Below are positions 28,001-36,085 of a stretch of 64,000 bases of DNA, in pieces (positions within the stretch are counted from its first letter, which is position 1; each line of letters opens with the position of its first letter). The notes under the pieces are model-generated. The model had not been told where the DNA came from and did not search any database. It saw only the letters and a program-made list of their open reading frames with translations. The position numbers were made by a program, and so were the translations under genes. Source of the stretch: Candidatus Delongbacteria bacterium (GTDB lineage: Bacteria; CAIWAD01); assembly GCA_020634015.1 (NCBI GenBank), contig JACKCN010000001.1, forward strand, positions 293,001 to 357,000. Direction: 5' to 3'.

Positions 28001-29713
28001 GTAGGGGTCCTCGCGGGTCAGCGGGTAGCCCCGGTAGAGCTCCAACTTGCCGTTCAGCAGCGCACTGCCCACCGAGGTCAGGTCCAGGTCGAAGATCGCG
28101 TTGAAGAATCCGCTGCAGACCGGGTTGTTGAACTGGGTGCGTGTGTGCAGGTCGCTGGGGCCCACGAAGGCCACCGCACCGCCCAGAGTCTGGAGGTTGC
28201 CGAATTGCAGGAAGCGCTCGCCGAAGCACGGGTCCAGCACGGTCTCCTCACCTCCGAAAGCGCCCGTCTGGCAGACGAAACTGGCCACGATGGGCATGCG
28301 GTAGCCATTGCTGAGTGCCGAGATGTCGTCACGGTCGAAGGCGGGAAAGACCCAGCCGTTGGAATTGGCCCAGCCGCGGTAGCTCACGATGCCACGGCCC
28401 GAATTGAGCGCACCACCGATGGGCGTGCCACCGTCGGAAATGGGGGGATAGAACACACTGTCGGCCGGAGTCATGCAGAAGCCATTGGCGCGCATCTTGT
28501 CAATCAGCCAGCGGCTGGTCAGGTTGGGGCTGATCGGGGCCTGGCCATTGTCGGCGTAGTTGCAGCTGACCACCAGACCGCGCTTGTGCCAATCACACTC
28601 GCTGTCGTCCACGGGGGTCTGGGACTCGTGCACCACCGGCTTGCGTGCCACCGTGACCAGCTGCTGCACGTTGTCCACGCTCATCCGACCCACCAGGAAC
28701 TCGGGCAGGTAGTCGTCGCCTTCCTGGAGCGTCAGGTCGTGATCGGTGACGTCATGATCGCCCTCGACCGAGACCACGAAGCTGGTGGGACAGGCCAGGG
28801 CTTCGTCCTCGTCACCGATCAGCAGCATCACTTCGGGGCGGTCGCTGTCCCAGATGGCATCGGCCCAGGCCTTCAGTTCCGGGTAGCTGCAGGTGTTGGG
28901 GTTCTCGCTGCCGATGGTGCTGAAGGGCACCAGACGCACATCAAATCCCTTGCGGCGCTTCCAGGAGACGAACTCGCCGATCACGCTCATGTTCAGGTAG
29001 GCGTCGGCTCCCGTGATGCAGTACACCGGAAAGACCGTGTCGTCCACCGAATCGTAGAATTGCCCGTGATTGGGTACCAGCCCGTCGTAGATCTGCTCCA
29101 TCGAGCTGGACCAGCTGTGCGCGGCTCCCAGTTCATTGCCGCCCAGTCCTTCGCTCCCATAGCTCAGGCGGATCACCGCGTGCTCCAGGATTTCAAGGCC
29201 CTCGGCACGGACCACGAAGGGCTGCACTCCCAGGGGACAGATCCGCAGGTCACGCAGAATCACCGGGTCGCCCAGATGCACGAAGTCGGTGAATTGCCCG
29301 CGGTAGGGTTGGTCGGCATCCACACCTGCGGCGGCCGCGCTGCCTGGCCGGACTTCTCCGGCCGCATCTTCCACACCCAGCGCCGGGCGCAGGTCGGGCA
29401 GCAGACGGGTGCGCAGCTCCTCGACCACCACGCTGATCCGCCCCGTGGGGGGCACTTCCCAGAATTCGGTGTGGCTGGGCAGCATGTACTCGCCGTGACT
29501 GGCGTACAGGGTATAGCCATCGAGTTCGATGCTGGCCAGGCCATCCTTGTCCACCGAAATCACGGGGGATTGAGGCTGCACCTCGATGGTGGTGTGTCCC
29601 GGAGTCTGTTCCAGGATGCGCATCCCGGCTGTGTGCAGCCCGGTGCTCGCTCCCGCCAGCGGGGCCAGCAGGCTGCAGATCAGCAAGGAGTTCAGGAGAG
29701 TGTTCGAGGTCAT
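25028..29713 (-). CDS. secreted C25 (gingipain)-family protein with T9SS-type C-terminal domain
   Basis: A 1561-residue protein with signal peptide, an N-terminal pro-region-like part, and a C25 caspase-like peptidase domain (about residues 225-600). The nucleophile candidate is Cys481 in IVASFVCQTGAFGG. At the position of the catalytic His (GHG in gingipains, and NGHGN in the PorU-like protein of this window) it reads SYRGWAN, with Trp448. Activity by the normal dyad is therefore doubtful. Ig-like/beta-sandwich regions follow, then a FlgD-like sorting domain starting NWPNPFNPETRIQFDLP and ending with a short basic RKMLLVR tail, typical of T9SS cargo. It is followed by a TPR lipoprotein gene and preceded, 41 bp away, by an M14 peptidase gene. 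Confidence 0.88.
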   Translation of the reverse strand: MTSNTLLNSLLICSLLAPLAGASTGLHTAGMRILEQTPGHTTIEVQPQSPVISVDKDGLASIELDGYTLYASHGEYMLPSHTEFWEVPPTGRISVVVEELRTRLLPDLRPALGVEDAAGEVRPGSAAAAGVDADQPYRGQFTDFVHLGDPVILRDLRICPLGVQPFVVRAEGLEILEHAVIRLSYGSEGLGGNELGAAHSWSSSMEQIYDGLVPNHGQFYDSVDDTVFPVYCITGADAYLNMSVIGEFVSWKRRKGFDVRLVPFSTIGSENPNTCSYPELKAWADAIWDSDRPEVMLLIGDEDEALACPTSFVVSVEGDHDVTDHDLTLQEGDDYLPEFLVGRMSVDNVQQLVTVARKPVVHESQTPVDDSECDWHKRGLVVSCNYADNGQAPISPNLTSRWLIDKMRANGFCMTPADSVFYPPISDGGTPIGGALNSGRGIVSYRGWANSNGWVFPAFDRDDISALSNGYRMPIVASFVCQTGAFGGEETVLDPCFGERFLQFGNLQTLGGAVAFVGPSDLHTRTQFNNPVCSGFFNAIFDLDLTSVGSALLNGKLELYRGYPLTREDPYEAFFYFHVYNVLGDPDLKIWRNQPRVMSHDAPPSIAAGVQTMDLHVIGQDGEPLENAVVSLVGGSSNSRMVARARSDSQGRVLLQIDTSDLTSMVLTINHIDYTPGGRTISVVANTEGVQYSSAQISEETVDGTYRAGETLSILPSLLNTGSATIANLEATLEENSELFEILDGSASWTALAGGTTAASSDPLQVRLNPDLGDHQQVPLVIRITGDASATAVLNLDTRNKAITVNDVRLGSGLDHLETGALDTLIIDFSCTGLAALSQAHAALSTQSELISLLDEEPQLIGDLALDASSTLRFQVVGGLRLFPGRLVYLTLETTDADGFVQHVRFLLPNGSDVPGNPTGPDMHGYYALESTDFDLQRNPVYNWKELDPAYGGTFGERLYLRDDQTTQISLPFPITYYGQTFNTLSVCSNGWVSMGTTWMSDFSNWNIPSALGPSNMICAWWEDLKPKYTTNGDSLYVPVFTRHDEAAGQFIISWSRTWARYAWENAGQPLQEFQLIFFDTATRPTDTGDNEFLMQYKQVTNVDLNNNYATVGITNFGHNDGIEVTYANLAHGSTSVPGPGRAILFTTVPPEKDQTLSVNVLQPEPQQWLIPGNLNASWDHGLLQAALGATTVEYSVSVLDENFTPLWTTSVTDTGTLDLTEATGSLPEGELLYLRLEADATTPDGAVPVASLQGDIPFHLDLTAPQLTTAVIENGLFLDQLELAVFCSELMGSLQAFGSDGLGENIGELEIIPGEHFIAGGRELYYLQARLSGNLDHLRIVGSDSHGIPVSQDLGLAQAGGAEGELALPALNLQLSWSAAGSTPLRVLELHRLDGAPQALSPFWLQLPDGVRDLQLRLPARGELQLARRVGGSWQRVEQSRSGDELLSRPVEGGVYALLPAAELESLPTAFALHANWPNPFNPETRIQFDLPERAAVRLTVYNLLGEQVRVLHQGPLAAGSHQRVWDGTGQDGTALASGMYLARLEADGFSATRKMLLVR

Positions 29714-29754
29714 GGAATGCCTTGTTGAAAGAAGTGTTCTGTCTGTGTCCGGGC

Positions 29755-32100
29755 CTACTTGACCAGCGTGACCCGCCGGTTCTCGCTGAACAGCACCGCG
29801 CCGCCCTTCTCCACGTGTACCTGCAGCAGGTAGACGCCGGAGGCCAGGCCCGTGCCGTCGATGTGTGTCTCGAAAGTTGACCCGCTCAATCCCTGCAGAT
29901 TGGCCACCCGGGCGACCAGGGCCCCGCGCAGGTCATAGAGTCCGGCGACCAGGGTTGCGCCCGCGGCGACCTGGGGCAGCTGGATCGAGACCGTGGTCGA
30001 CGGATTGAAGGGATTGGGGTAGACATCCAGGGCAAAGGCGATGGGCTGCCCGTCCTCCGGTTCCACGGCCACCGCGTCGCCATTCCAGGCGAGGTGGACG
30101 TTACGCAGCAGCAGGCCCGCATCGGTGATGCTGCCGTCGGTGCGGGTCCGGAAGCCCACCCGGATCAGCTGGCCGGCCCACGGTCCCAGATCCACCGTGA
30201 CGTGACGCCAGTCGGTGGCACGGCCGGTGAATGCCATGACACGCACAGGGTCGCCGCCATCGGGATGGATTTCCACGAAGGATGAGTCACGCGCGCCCTC
30301 GAGAGCGTACCAGGCATCGAACTCGAACACGCCGGCGGTCTGGGTGCGGCTCACGGGGGCCATCAACTCGAACTGCTGGGTACTGAGCAGCAGGCAGTCC
30401 ATGTCGTCGGGGCTGAACTCATCGGCGCTGTCCTTGAACGTGGGATACTCATCGAGCATGACCGGCACCCAGCCACAGCCGGTGCCTTCCTGGCTGAAGT
30501 CTTCGATCTGGCTGAGCCAGGCGTCGATCTGGGCTCCCTGGGACCCCGTGGGGAAGAGCACGGGGGACAGACTCATGTCGGAGTCCAGACTGAACTCACT
30601 GACGTTGCTCACGTGATACACGTTGCGCGCCACCATGCGCCAGTTGCCCTCGGGCAGTTCCAGGCTCCAGTCGCTCTGGTTGTGGAAGGTCAGGGTGGTG
30701 TCGTTGTCCAGGTCCTGCAGTTCCAGCACGTCCAGCAGCAGGGACTGCCCGCTGGAGGATTCGAAACTCAGGTCAAGAGTGTGCCGGGGCAAGGGAGTCA
30801 TTGACAGATTGACCGAGGTCGGGGCCGTGGGAGCGATGTTGATGGTCTGGGTGACGGGCTGGTAGCCGTGCTTGCGCACGTTGAGCGTATAACTGGCCGG
30901 CTGCAGCAGACGGTAGTAGGCACCCCAGGTCGGATCGGTGCGATAGAAGGGCACCTGGTCGGGATGCATCACTTCCTCGATGCGCACACGGCTTTCAAGG
31001 GGAGTGTTGCTTCCCGCCTCGCGCGTGTGCAGTCGCAGTCCGGGGGCATCCTGCTGGTAGCCGATGATCCGGCGACACAACCAGTAGAGCCCGTCCAGGT
31101 TCTCGTCCACGATGAAGTCAATGGTCTCCTGGTTCTGGGGCTGCATGCCGGCATCTTCCTGCAGGCCCACCTCGATCAGCATGCCCACCGCACCGTACTC
31201 GCGATAGATCCAGTTGTGATGGTTGCCCTTGCGCCCGCTCCCCGCCACGTTGCGGTAGAACTCGAACTCCTGGCCGGCGATCTGGTCGGCCATGCCGCGC
31301 GTGAGATTGTCCATCATGGTGTAATCGCGGGGCGGGCAGCGTTTCACGCCCTCTTCCCATTCCCAGGGATGGATCACGATCTCGTGGTTCGTGGAGGTTC
31401 GCGCGCTGTGGTACGAGACGGCGGCCACGAAGCGTTCGCGTTCGGCCTGCAGGGCCACCGCTTCGCACTCCGGCTCCGAAAGCGGCCAGGGCCCCCGATA
31501 GTAATCGTACTGTTCCACGTCGCTGTTCTGGGCCCAGAGCGGGTCGCCGTGTTCGAACCAGGCGGGATAGTTGCGGTTCAGGTCCACTCCGCAACTGTCG
31601 TTGCCCACGCCCGAAATGATGGTGCAGTCTCCGTCGGGGCTGAACCAGTGCAGGTTCTTGCGATAGGTGACATCCTGCTCGCTCATCACCACGTCCAGTC
31701 CATCGGGATTGTTGGTGGGCACCACGTGGATTTCCAGAGCCTGCAGCAGCGGAGCGTAGTTGGGATGCCCCAGATCGCCCCAGTGCGCCAGCTCGCGAAT
31801 GAAGGCCATGGAAATGTTGATGCCAAGGATCTCTTCCGCATGGCACTGTCCGTTGACCCAGAGCGCAGGTTTGTCCAGTTCCTGGCTCACGTTCTGGCTG
31901 AGCTTGACCGACCAGATCGGCGAGTTGGTTTCCCAGGTGTATCCGATGGAGTCCACGCGCATCACATTGGGATGTGCCGCTGCCAGCGAGTCCAGCTCAT
32001 GGCGGATCTCGTCGTTGGTGTAGTAGTAGTCGTCCAGGGTGGCAAGGGCAGTCGAAGCGAAAGCCAGCACCAACAGGACGGACATTGAGCGCAACCGCAT
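29755..32100 (-). CDS. secreted M14 zinc carboxypeptidase with T9SS-type C-terminal domain
   Basis: A 781-residue exported metallocarboxypeptidase. The ATG at 32100 follows GGAGGATTCCC and starts a signal peptide (MRLRSMSVLLVLAFASTALA). Zinc ligands are His87 and Glu90 in GQCHAEEILG and His231 in SYHSA. Substrate-binding VDLNRNYPAW and catalytic Glu310 in GMLIEVG are all present, so the enzyme should be active. A carboxypeptidase-regulatory-like beta domain (about 345-420) and a jellyroll-like region follow. The C-terminus has YPNPFNPSTTVSIQLP and ends FSENRRVTLVK, a T9SS sorting-domain pattern. It is 41 bp upstream of the C25-like gene and both may form one operon of secreted proteases. Confidence 0.93.
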   Translation of the reverse strand: MRLRSMSVLLVLAFASTALATLDDYYYTNDEIRHELDSLAAAHPNVMRVDSIGYTWETNSPIWSVKLSQNVSQELDKPALWVNGQCHAEEILGINISMAFIRELAHWGDLGHPNYAPLLQALEIHVVPTNNPDGLDVVMSEQDVTYRKNLHWFSPDGDCTIISGVGNDSCGVDLNRNYPAWFEHGDPLWAQNSDVEQYDYYRGPWPLSEPECEAVALQAERERFVAAVSYHSARTSTNHEIVIHPWEWEEGVKRCPPRDYTMMDNLTRGMADQIAGQEFEFYRNVAGSGRKGNHHNWIYREYGAVGMLIEVGLQEDAGMQPQNQETIDFIVDENLDGLYWLCRRIIGYQQDAPGLRLHTREAGSNTPLESRVRIEEVMHPDQVPFYRTDPTWGAYYRLLQPASYTLNVRKHGYQPVTQTINIAPTAPTSVNLSMTPLPRHTLDLSFESSSGQSLLLDVLELQDLDNDTTLTFHNQSDWSLELPEGNWRMVARNVYHVSNVSEFSLDSDMSLSPVLFPTGSQGAQIDAWLSQIEDFSQEGTGCGWVPVMLDEYPTFKDSADEFSPDDMDCLLLSTQQFELMAPVSRTQTAGVFEFDAWYALEGARDSSFVEIHPDGGDPVRVMAFTGRATDWRHVTVDLGPWAGQLIRVGFRTRTDGSITDAGLLLRNVHLAWNGDAVAVEPEDGQPIAFALDVYPNPFNPSTTVSIQLPQVAAGATLVAGLYDLRGALVARVANLQGLSGSTFETHIDGTGLASGVYLLQVHVEKGGAVLFSENRRVTLVK

Positions 32101-32371
32101 GGGAATCCTCCAGAGAAACGCGGAAATCGGGGGATGGGGAGACGGCATCCGGCGTGCGCCGACGCAGTCCATTGTCAAAGGCAAAGACCGTGCCCGTCCC
32201 GGCAACCGTGACGGACCGGTCAACTGCTTGTTCTGGCTGAACTTGATCTGCTGAAAAACCGTTGGGTCCGGTCGATTCCGTTCCGTGGGGTTCCAGGCTG
32301 TCAAGAATTCGATGCAGGCGTAAACTCGACCGTCCGTACGGCCTCCCCGCAAGGGCCGGAGCGGCAGAGGC

Positions 32372-32884
32372 TCAGTCCAGCAGATGGGCGCCGCGAATCA
32401 CCACCGGCTCGACGGGCACGTCCTGATGGAAGCCTTTGTTTCCGGTGGCGACGCCGGCGATTTCATCGACCACATCCATGCCTTCGGTCACCCGGGCGAA
32501 GACCGCATAGCCGTACTGGCTGGGCGCCGTGGACTTGTGGTCCAGGAAGTCGTTGTCCCGGTGATTGATGAAGAACTGGCTGGTGGCACTGTGGATGTCG
32601 CTGGTGCGGGCCATCGCCAGGGTGCCGCGCTGGTTCTTGAGACCGTTGGCCGCCTCGTTGGCGATAGGCTCGTGGTTCTTCTTCTCCTTCATGTCCGCGG
32701 TCATGCCGCCGCCCTGGATCATGAAGTCACGGATCACACGATGGAAGACGGTGTCCTTGTAGAAGCCTTCTTCCACGTAGCGCAGGAAGTTGGCCGAGGT
32801 GGCCGGAGCCTTTTCCAGGTCCAGCTGGATGGTGATGTCGCCGGCGGAAGTTTCCAGCCGGACCGTACGAGTGGTGGCGCTCAC
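32372..32884 (-). CDS. cytoplasmic peptidyl-prolyl cis-trans isomerase (cyclophilin type)
   Basis: A 170-residue cyclophilin that accelerates proline isomerisation during folding. It has no signal peptide. The active-site signature is present: FHRVIRDFMIQGG (catalytic Arg, Phe, Gln), the RGTLAMAR strand and SATSQFFIN. It resembles PpiB-type bacterial enzymes in length. The ATG lies 14 bp after the stop of a second, exported cyclophilin gene, so the two are co-transcribed. Confidence 0.95.
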   Translation of the reverse strand: MSATTRTVRLETSAGDITIQLDLEKAPATSANFLRYVEEGFYKDTVFHRVIRDFMIQGGGMTADMKEKKNHEPIANEAANGLKNQRGTLAMARTSDIHSATSQFFINHRDNDFLDHKSTAPSQYGYAVFARVTEGMDVVDEIAGVATGNKGFHQDVPVEPVVIRGAHLLD

Positions 32885-32898
32885 GGGCTCTCCAGAGT

Positions 32899-33519
32899 TC
32901 AGGGTGCGGGTTTGACGGACAGGATCATCACGGGCGAGAGCGGCACGTCCTTCATGGGGTAGCCGCCTTCGGCGGGAACGGAACCGGTCTTGACCGCCCG
33001 GATTCTGTCCACCACGTCCATGCCGGCTTCCACCTTGCCGAAGACCGCGTAACCGAAGGAGCGGGTGTCCGTGGAATCGCGGAAGTTGAGGAAGTCGTTG
33101 TCCACCACGTTGATGAAGAACTGGCTGGTGGCGCTGTTGATGTCATTGGTGCGGGCCATGGCAATGGTCCCACGAGTATTGCCCAGCCCGTTGGGCGCTT
33201 CGTTGGCGATGGGTGAGCGCGTCGTCTTCTGTTTCATGTCCGCGGTGAAACCGCCTCCCTGGATCATGAAGTTGGACATCACCCGGTGGAACAGGGTGCT
33301 GTCGTAGAAACCATCATTGGCGTAGCGGGCGAAGTTCTCGGTGCTCAAGGGAGCCTTGCCACGATCGAGCTGAACCGTGATGTCTCCCATGGTGGTCTTG
33401 ATCACGAAGCGGTCGTCTGGAGTCTTGGACTCGAGGGTGCCCCAGGTGAACAGCCCCAGCAGGGTCACGCCCGCCAGCAGTGTGCCCAGCCGTGCGGTCC
33501 GGAAGAAGGGAATTGACAT
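32899..33519 (-). CDS. exported peptidyl-prolyl cis-trans isomerase (cyclophilin type)
   Basis: A 206-residue cyclophilin with an N-terminal hydrophobic segment (FFRTARLGTLLAGVTLLGLF) that acts as signal peptide or membrane anchor, placing the enzyme in the periplasm. The catalytic region reads FHRVMSNFMIQGG, RGTIAMAR and SATSQFFIN. The ATG at 33519 follows AAGGAGACAACC; the longer open frame to 33627 crosses into the MBL-hydrolase gene and is not supported. Its mature domain is closely similar to that of the adjacent cytoplasmic cyclophilin, suggesting a tandem duplication followed by gain or loss of the export signal. Confidence 0.93.
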   Translation of the reverse strand: MSIPFFRTARLGTLLAGVTLLGLFTWGTLESKTPDDRFVIKTTMGDITVQLDRGKAPLSTENFARYANDGFYDSTLFHRVMSNFMIQGGGFTADMKQKTTRSPIANEAPNGLGNTRGTIAMARTNDINSATSQFFINVVDNDFLNFRDSTDTRSFGYAVFGKVEAGMDVVDRIRAVKTGSVPAEGGYPMKDVPLSPVMILSVKPAP

Positions 33520-33586
33520 GGTTGTCTCCTTGGAAATGAAACCGTGCGCGGTCGACGGCGAAAACCGGTCGATGGCGACGCGCAAC

Positions 33587-34453
33587 TTAGGAATTCGCCT
33601 GTTTTGAGGCAGGAAGCCGGTCTGCACCCGGTCGCAGCCATTCTCCCGGTTCGCTCTGGGCGGCCACCCGCAGCTCGGGCTGAACCAGGCCCCGTTCGCG
33701 CAGCAGGGAACGGACCGTTTCCAGGGCCAGCGCGGGCGTATTGTTGGTATCGCTCAGGTGCCCCAGAATCACGTGTTTCAGGCGCGGCCCCAGCACCTCG
33801 CAGAGCAGTTCGGCTGCCTGACGGTTGGAAAGATGCCCACGCGGCCCCCGTACCCGCTGCTTGAGCTGCCAGGGGTAGGGCCCCGCCAGCAGCCGCTCCA
33901 GATCATGATTGCTTTCAAGCACCAGCAGGTCCAGCCCGTGCAGGTGCTGACTCACCCCCGGATCGGCCACTCCCAGATCGGTGGCGATGGCCAGACGGGT
34001 CTGCCCGGCTTCCACCCTGAACATCAGCGGTTCCCGGCAATCATGGGAGACGGCAAAGGGCAGGATGTCAAGCCCCAGCACCTGAAACGGCTGTCCCGCC
34101 CGGATCGTGTGCAGCCGCCCATGCCCGGTCAGGTGCCTGGCACACGCGCTCTGGGTTCCGGCGCTGGTGAACACGGGCAAGCCCAGTTTGCGGCAGAGCA
34201 CGCCCAGCCCGCTGCTGTGATCGCTGTGGGCGTGACTCAGCAGCACGCCAGCCAGATCGGTGGCCGGCACACCCACCATGCTCAGCCGGCGCAGCAGTTC
34301 GCGCGCGCTCAGACCCGCATCCACGAGCAGGCATCCCTGGTGCGTGCGCAAGACCAGGCTGTTGCCCTTGCTGCCACTGGCCAGGACACAGATTTCCAGC
34401 TCGCTGCGATCCAGATCCAGCCGCGTCTGCAGGGGAATGGGGGCACGGTTCAC
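33587..34453 (-). CDS. metallo-beta-lactamase-fold hydrolase, YycJ/WalJ-like
   Basis: A 288-residue MBL-fold protein. The N-terminal ICVLASGSKGNSLVL is the YycJ/WalJ signature. Metal-binding motifs are LLSHAHSDHSSGL (HxHxDH), AVSHDCREP, an ATDLG acidic loop and a C-terminal GHLS. Family members are cytoplasmic two-metal phosphodiesterases implicated in DNA processing. The ATG at 34453 overlaps the stop of the PilZ gene as ATGA, so it belongs to the pyrF-pilZ-MBL transcription unit. The C-terminal 40 residues are less conserved. Exact substrate is unknown. Confidence 0.88.
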   Translation of the reverse strand: MNRAPIPLQTRLDLDRSELEICVLASGSKGNSLVLRTHQGCLLVDAGLSARELLRRLSMVGVPATDLAGVLLSHAHSDHSSGLGVLCRKLGLPVFTSAGTQSACARHLTGHGRLHTIRAGQPFQVLGLDILPFAVSHDCREPLMFRVEAGQTRLAIATDLGVADPGVSQHLHGLDLLVLESNHDLERLLAGPYPWQLKQRVRGPRGHLSNRQAAELLCEVLGPRLKHVILGHLSDTNNTPALALETVRSLLRERGLVQPELRVAAQSEPGEWLRPGADRLPASKQANS

Positions 34454-35175
34454 CGGGGCCCCCCTGCCGGATCGCTCTTCAGACGCTGGCGAGTACGCTG
34501 CTGTTCGAAACGCACATTCAACTTGTGCAGGCGATTGCTCTCGTCTTCCACCAGATCGGCGAATCCGTAGACCAGCACGCCCGCACCCGGGTCTCCTTCG
34601 AGCCGCAGAAAATGCAGCAGGCGCTCGTTCAGGGCAAGGCTGTCGACCACATCCACCACGTCCAGGGAAATCCTGGCGTCACGATGTGCAAGCAGCTCGT
34701 GCCCCGGGGGCAGGTCCAGCTTGAGCTTGATGCCGCCCGCGCTGATGTTGTGACACAGGCCGCGCACCCAGTACTCACGTACCAGCCCTTCGCCACGCAA
34801 TTCGCGCAGCGCCCGGTTGTCCAGTGGCAGGCGCAGCACAGTGTCCAGAGCGCGTTCCACCCTGTACCAGCGTCGGCGCTGGTGGCGCCGGGGCTCGCTG
34901 CGCACGCTGAAGCGCAGGCGCCAGCTCTCGCCGCCGGGGCTGGCCGCGCCCAGCAGTCCTTCGAAGGTATACATCGCATCCGCGCGGCAGACCATGGCGC
35001 GCAAGGTGCGCCCTTCCAGTGCGGCCAGTGTGTCTTCATCGACGGCATGTCCGCCCACCGCCAGCACCAGCGCAGGGCCTTCCACGGTGCGCACGGTGCA
35101 TTCCAGCGGCTGCTGGGCGCCGTCATCACCGGGCAGCAGGCGCACGCCCATGCCGATCTTGAAGACCAGACTCAT
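34450..35175 (-). CDS. PilZ-domain protein (c-di-GMP receptor, YcgR-like layout)
   Basis: A 241-residue cytoplasmic protein. Its N-terminal half is a beta-rich domain resembling the YcgR/PilZN flagellar-brake domain. The C-terminal PilZ domain shows the arginine-rich RRHQRRRWYRV switch (RxxxR) and NISAGGIKL (the D/N-x-S-x-x-G motif), so c-di-GMP binding is likely. Start at 35175, overlapping the pyrF stop by 4 bp (ATGA); the long upstream frame to 35517 is only a shadow of pyrF. With the type IV pilus locus 3 kb away, a role in pilus or surface regulation is an attractive inference, but no flagellar genes are seen here. Confidence 0.88.
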   Translation of the reverse strand: MSLVFKIGMGVRLLPGDDGAQQPLECTVRTVEGPALVLAVGGHAVDEDTLAALEGRTLRAMVCRADAMYTFEGLLGAASPGGESWRLRFSVRSEPRRHQRRRWYRVERALDTVLRLPLDNRALRELRGEGLVREYWVRGLCHNISAGGIKLKLDLPPGHELLAHRDARISLDVVDVVDSLALNERLLHFLRLEGDPGAGVLVYGFADLVEDESNRLHKLNVRFEQQRTRQRLKSDPAGGPR

Positions 35176-35993
35176 TCGGCCGGCTTCCGCGCCAGGAGAT
35201 TGCTCCAGACCTGCGCTCGCTGGCGCACGGCCTGAGGTGAGGCATCTCCGTCTTCGCCATAGAGCACGGCCCGCGAGACATTGACCAGGGCACTGCCGGT
35301 GCCTTCGTTGAGAATCCGGCAGACTGCCGCCGCGTCTCCGCCCTGGGCACCCACCCCGGGAACCAGCAGGTCCAGACGGGGCCAGAGTCGACGGATCTCC
35401 AGCAATTGCTCCTCCCGCGTGGCCCCCGCCACCACGCCCAGACGGCCGGCGGCCCAGCCGTGGTTCCAGCCATCGACGGCCTCCAGCACATGGTGATACA
35501 GGGGCCGACCTTCGCACTCAAGAGACTGGAATCGCAGGGCGCCGGGATTGGAGGTCAGTGCCAGCACATAGGCGAACACGGGCAGGCCCGAGGGTCTGGG
35601 GACTTCCAGAAAGGGCTGCAGGCTGTCTTCGCCCATGTAGGGTGCCAGTGTCACGGCGTCGCAATCGAGGGTGCCGAAGATCAGGCGCGCGTACTGGCGC
35701 GAGGTGTTGCCAATGTCGGCGCGCTTGGCATCGGCGATCACGGGGACCCGACCGGCAATGGCACTCACCGTGCCCGCCAGGGTATGCAGCCCGTCGAGCC
35801 CGAGGGCTTCGTAGAAGGCAAGATTGGGCTTGTAGGCGGCCACCAGATCCACGGTGGCTTCCACCAGTTCGCGGTTCCAGGCCAGCACGGGATCGCTGTG
35901 CTGGCCGTACCCACGGGGCAGGAGTTCGGGCGAAGGATCCAGCCCCAGGCAGAAGTGGGTCTGGCTTGATTTCAGGCGTTGCTGGATGGTCAT
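35172..35993 (-). CDS. pyrF: orotidine 5'-phosphate decarboxylase, type 2
   Basis: A 273-residue TIM-barrel enzyme that converts OMP to UMP, the last step of de novo pyrimidine synthesis. The active-site motif DAKRADIGNTS is the type 2 (group IIb) OMPdecase signature, in contrast to the shorter E. coli type. CLGLDPSPELLP near the N-terminus and AYKPNLAFYEALG also fit. The ATG at 35993 is preceded by GGGGGACCG; the frame is open 54 bp further. It heads an overlapping three-gene unit with the PilZ and MBL-hydrolase genes. Confidence 0.95.
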   Translation of the reverse strand: MTIQQRLKSSQTHFCLGLDPSPELLPRGYGQHSDPVLAWNRELVEATVDLVAAYKPNLAFYEALGLDGLHTLAGTVSAIAGRVPVIADAKRADIGNTSRQYARLIFGTLDCDAVTLAPYMGEDSLQPFLEVPRPSGLPVFAYVLALTSNPGALRFQSLECEGRPLYHHVLEAVDGWNHGWAAGRLGVVAGATREEQLLEIRRLWPRLDLLVPGVGAQGGDAAAVCRILNEGTGSALVNVSRAVLYGEDGDASPQAVRQRAQVWSNLLARKPAE

Positions 35994-36085
35994 CGGTCCC
36001 CCTGCTGGCTGCCGCGGAAAGTAGGGAAAGCCCAGCAACGGGGCCAATCGAGAGCCCGCGACGCTACCCGGGGAACGGGCCGCAC

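Noticed and set aside
24980..29728. 1582-codon open frame on the plus strand opposite the C25-like gene
   Set aside because: It mirrors the minus-strand gene exactly, a common result of GC-rich codon bias. It has no domains or signal peptide, whereas the minus strand has clear motifs and a sorting domain.
34450..35517. Longer PilZ protein starting at 35517
   Set aside because: The extra 114 residues are Arg/Gly-rich shadow of pyrF. The ATG at 35175 overlaps the pyrF stop in the usual ATGA manner.
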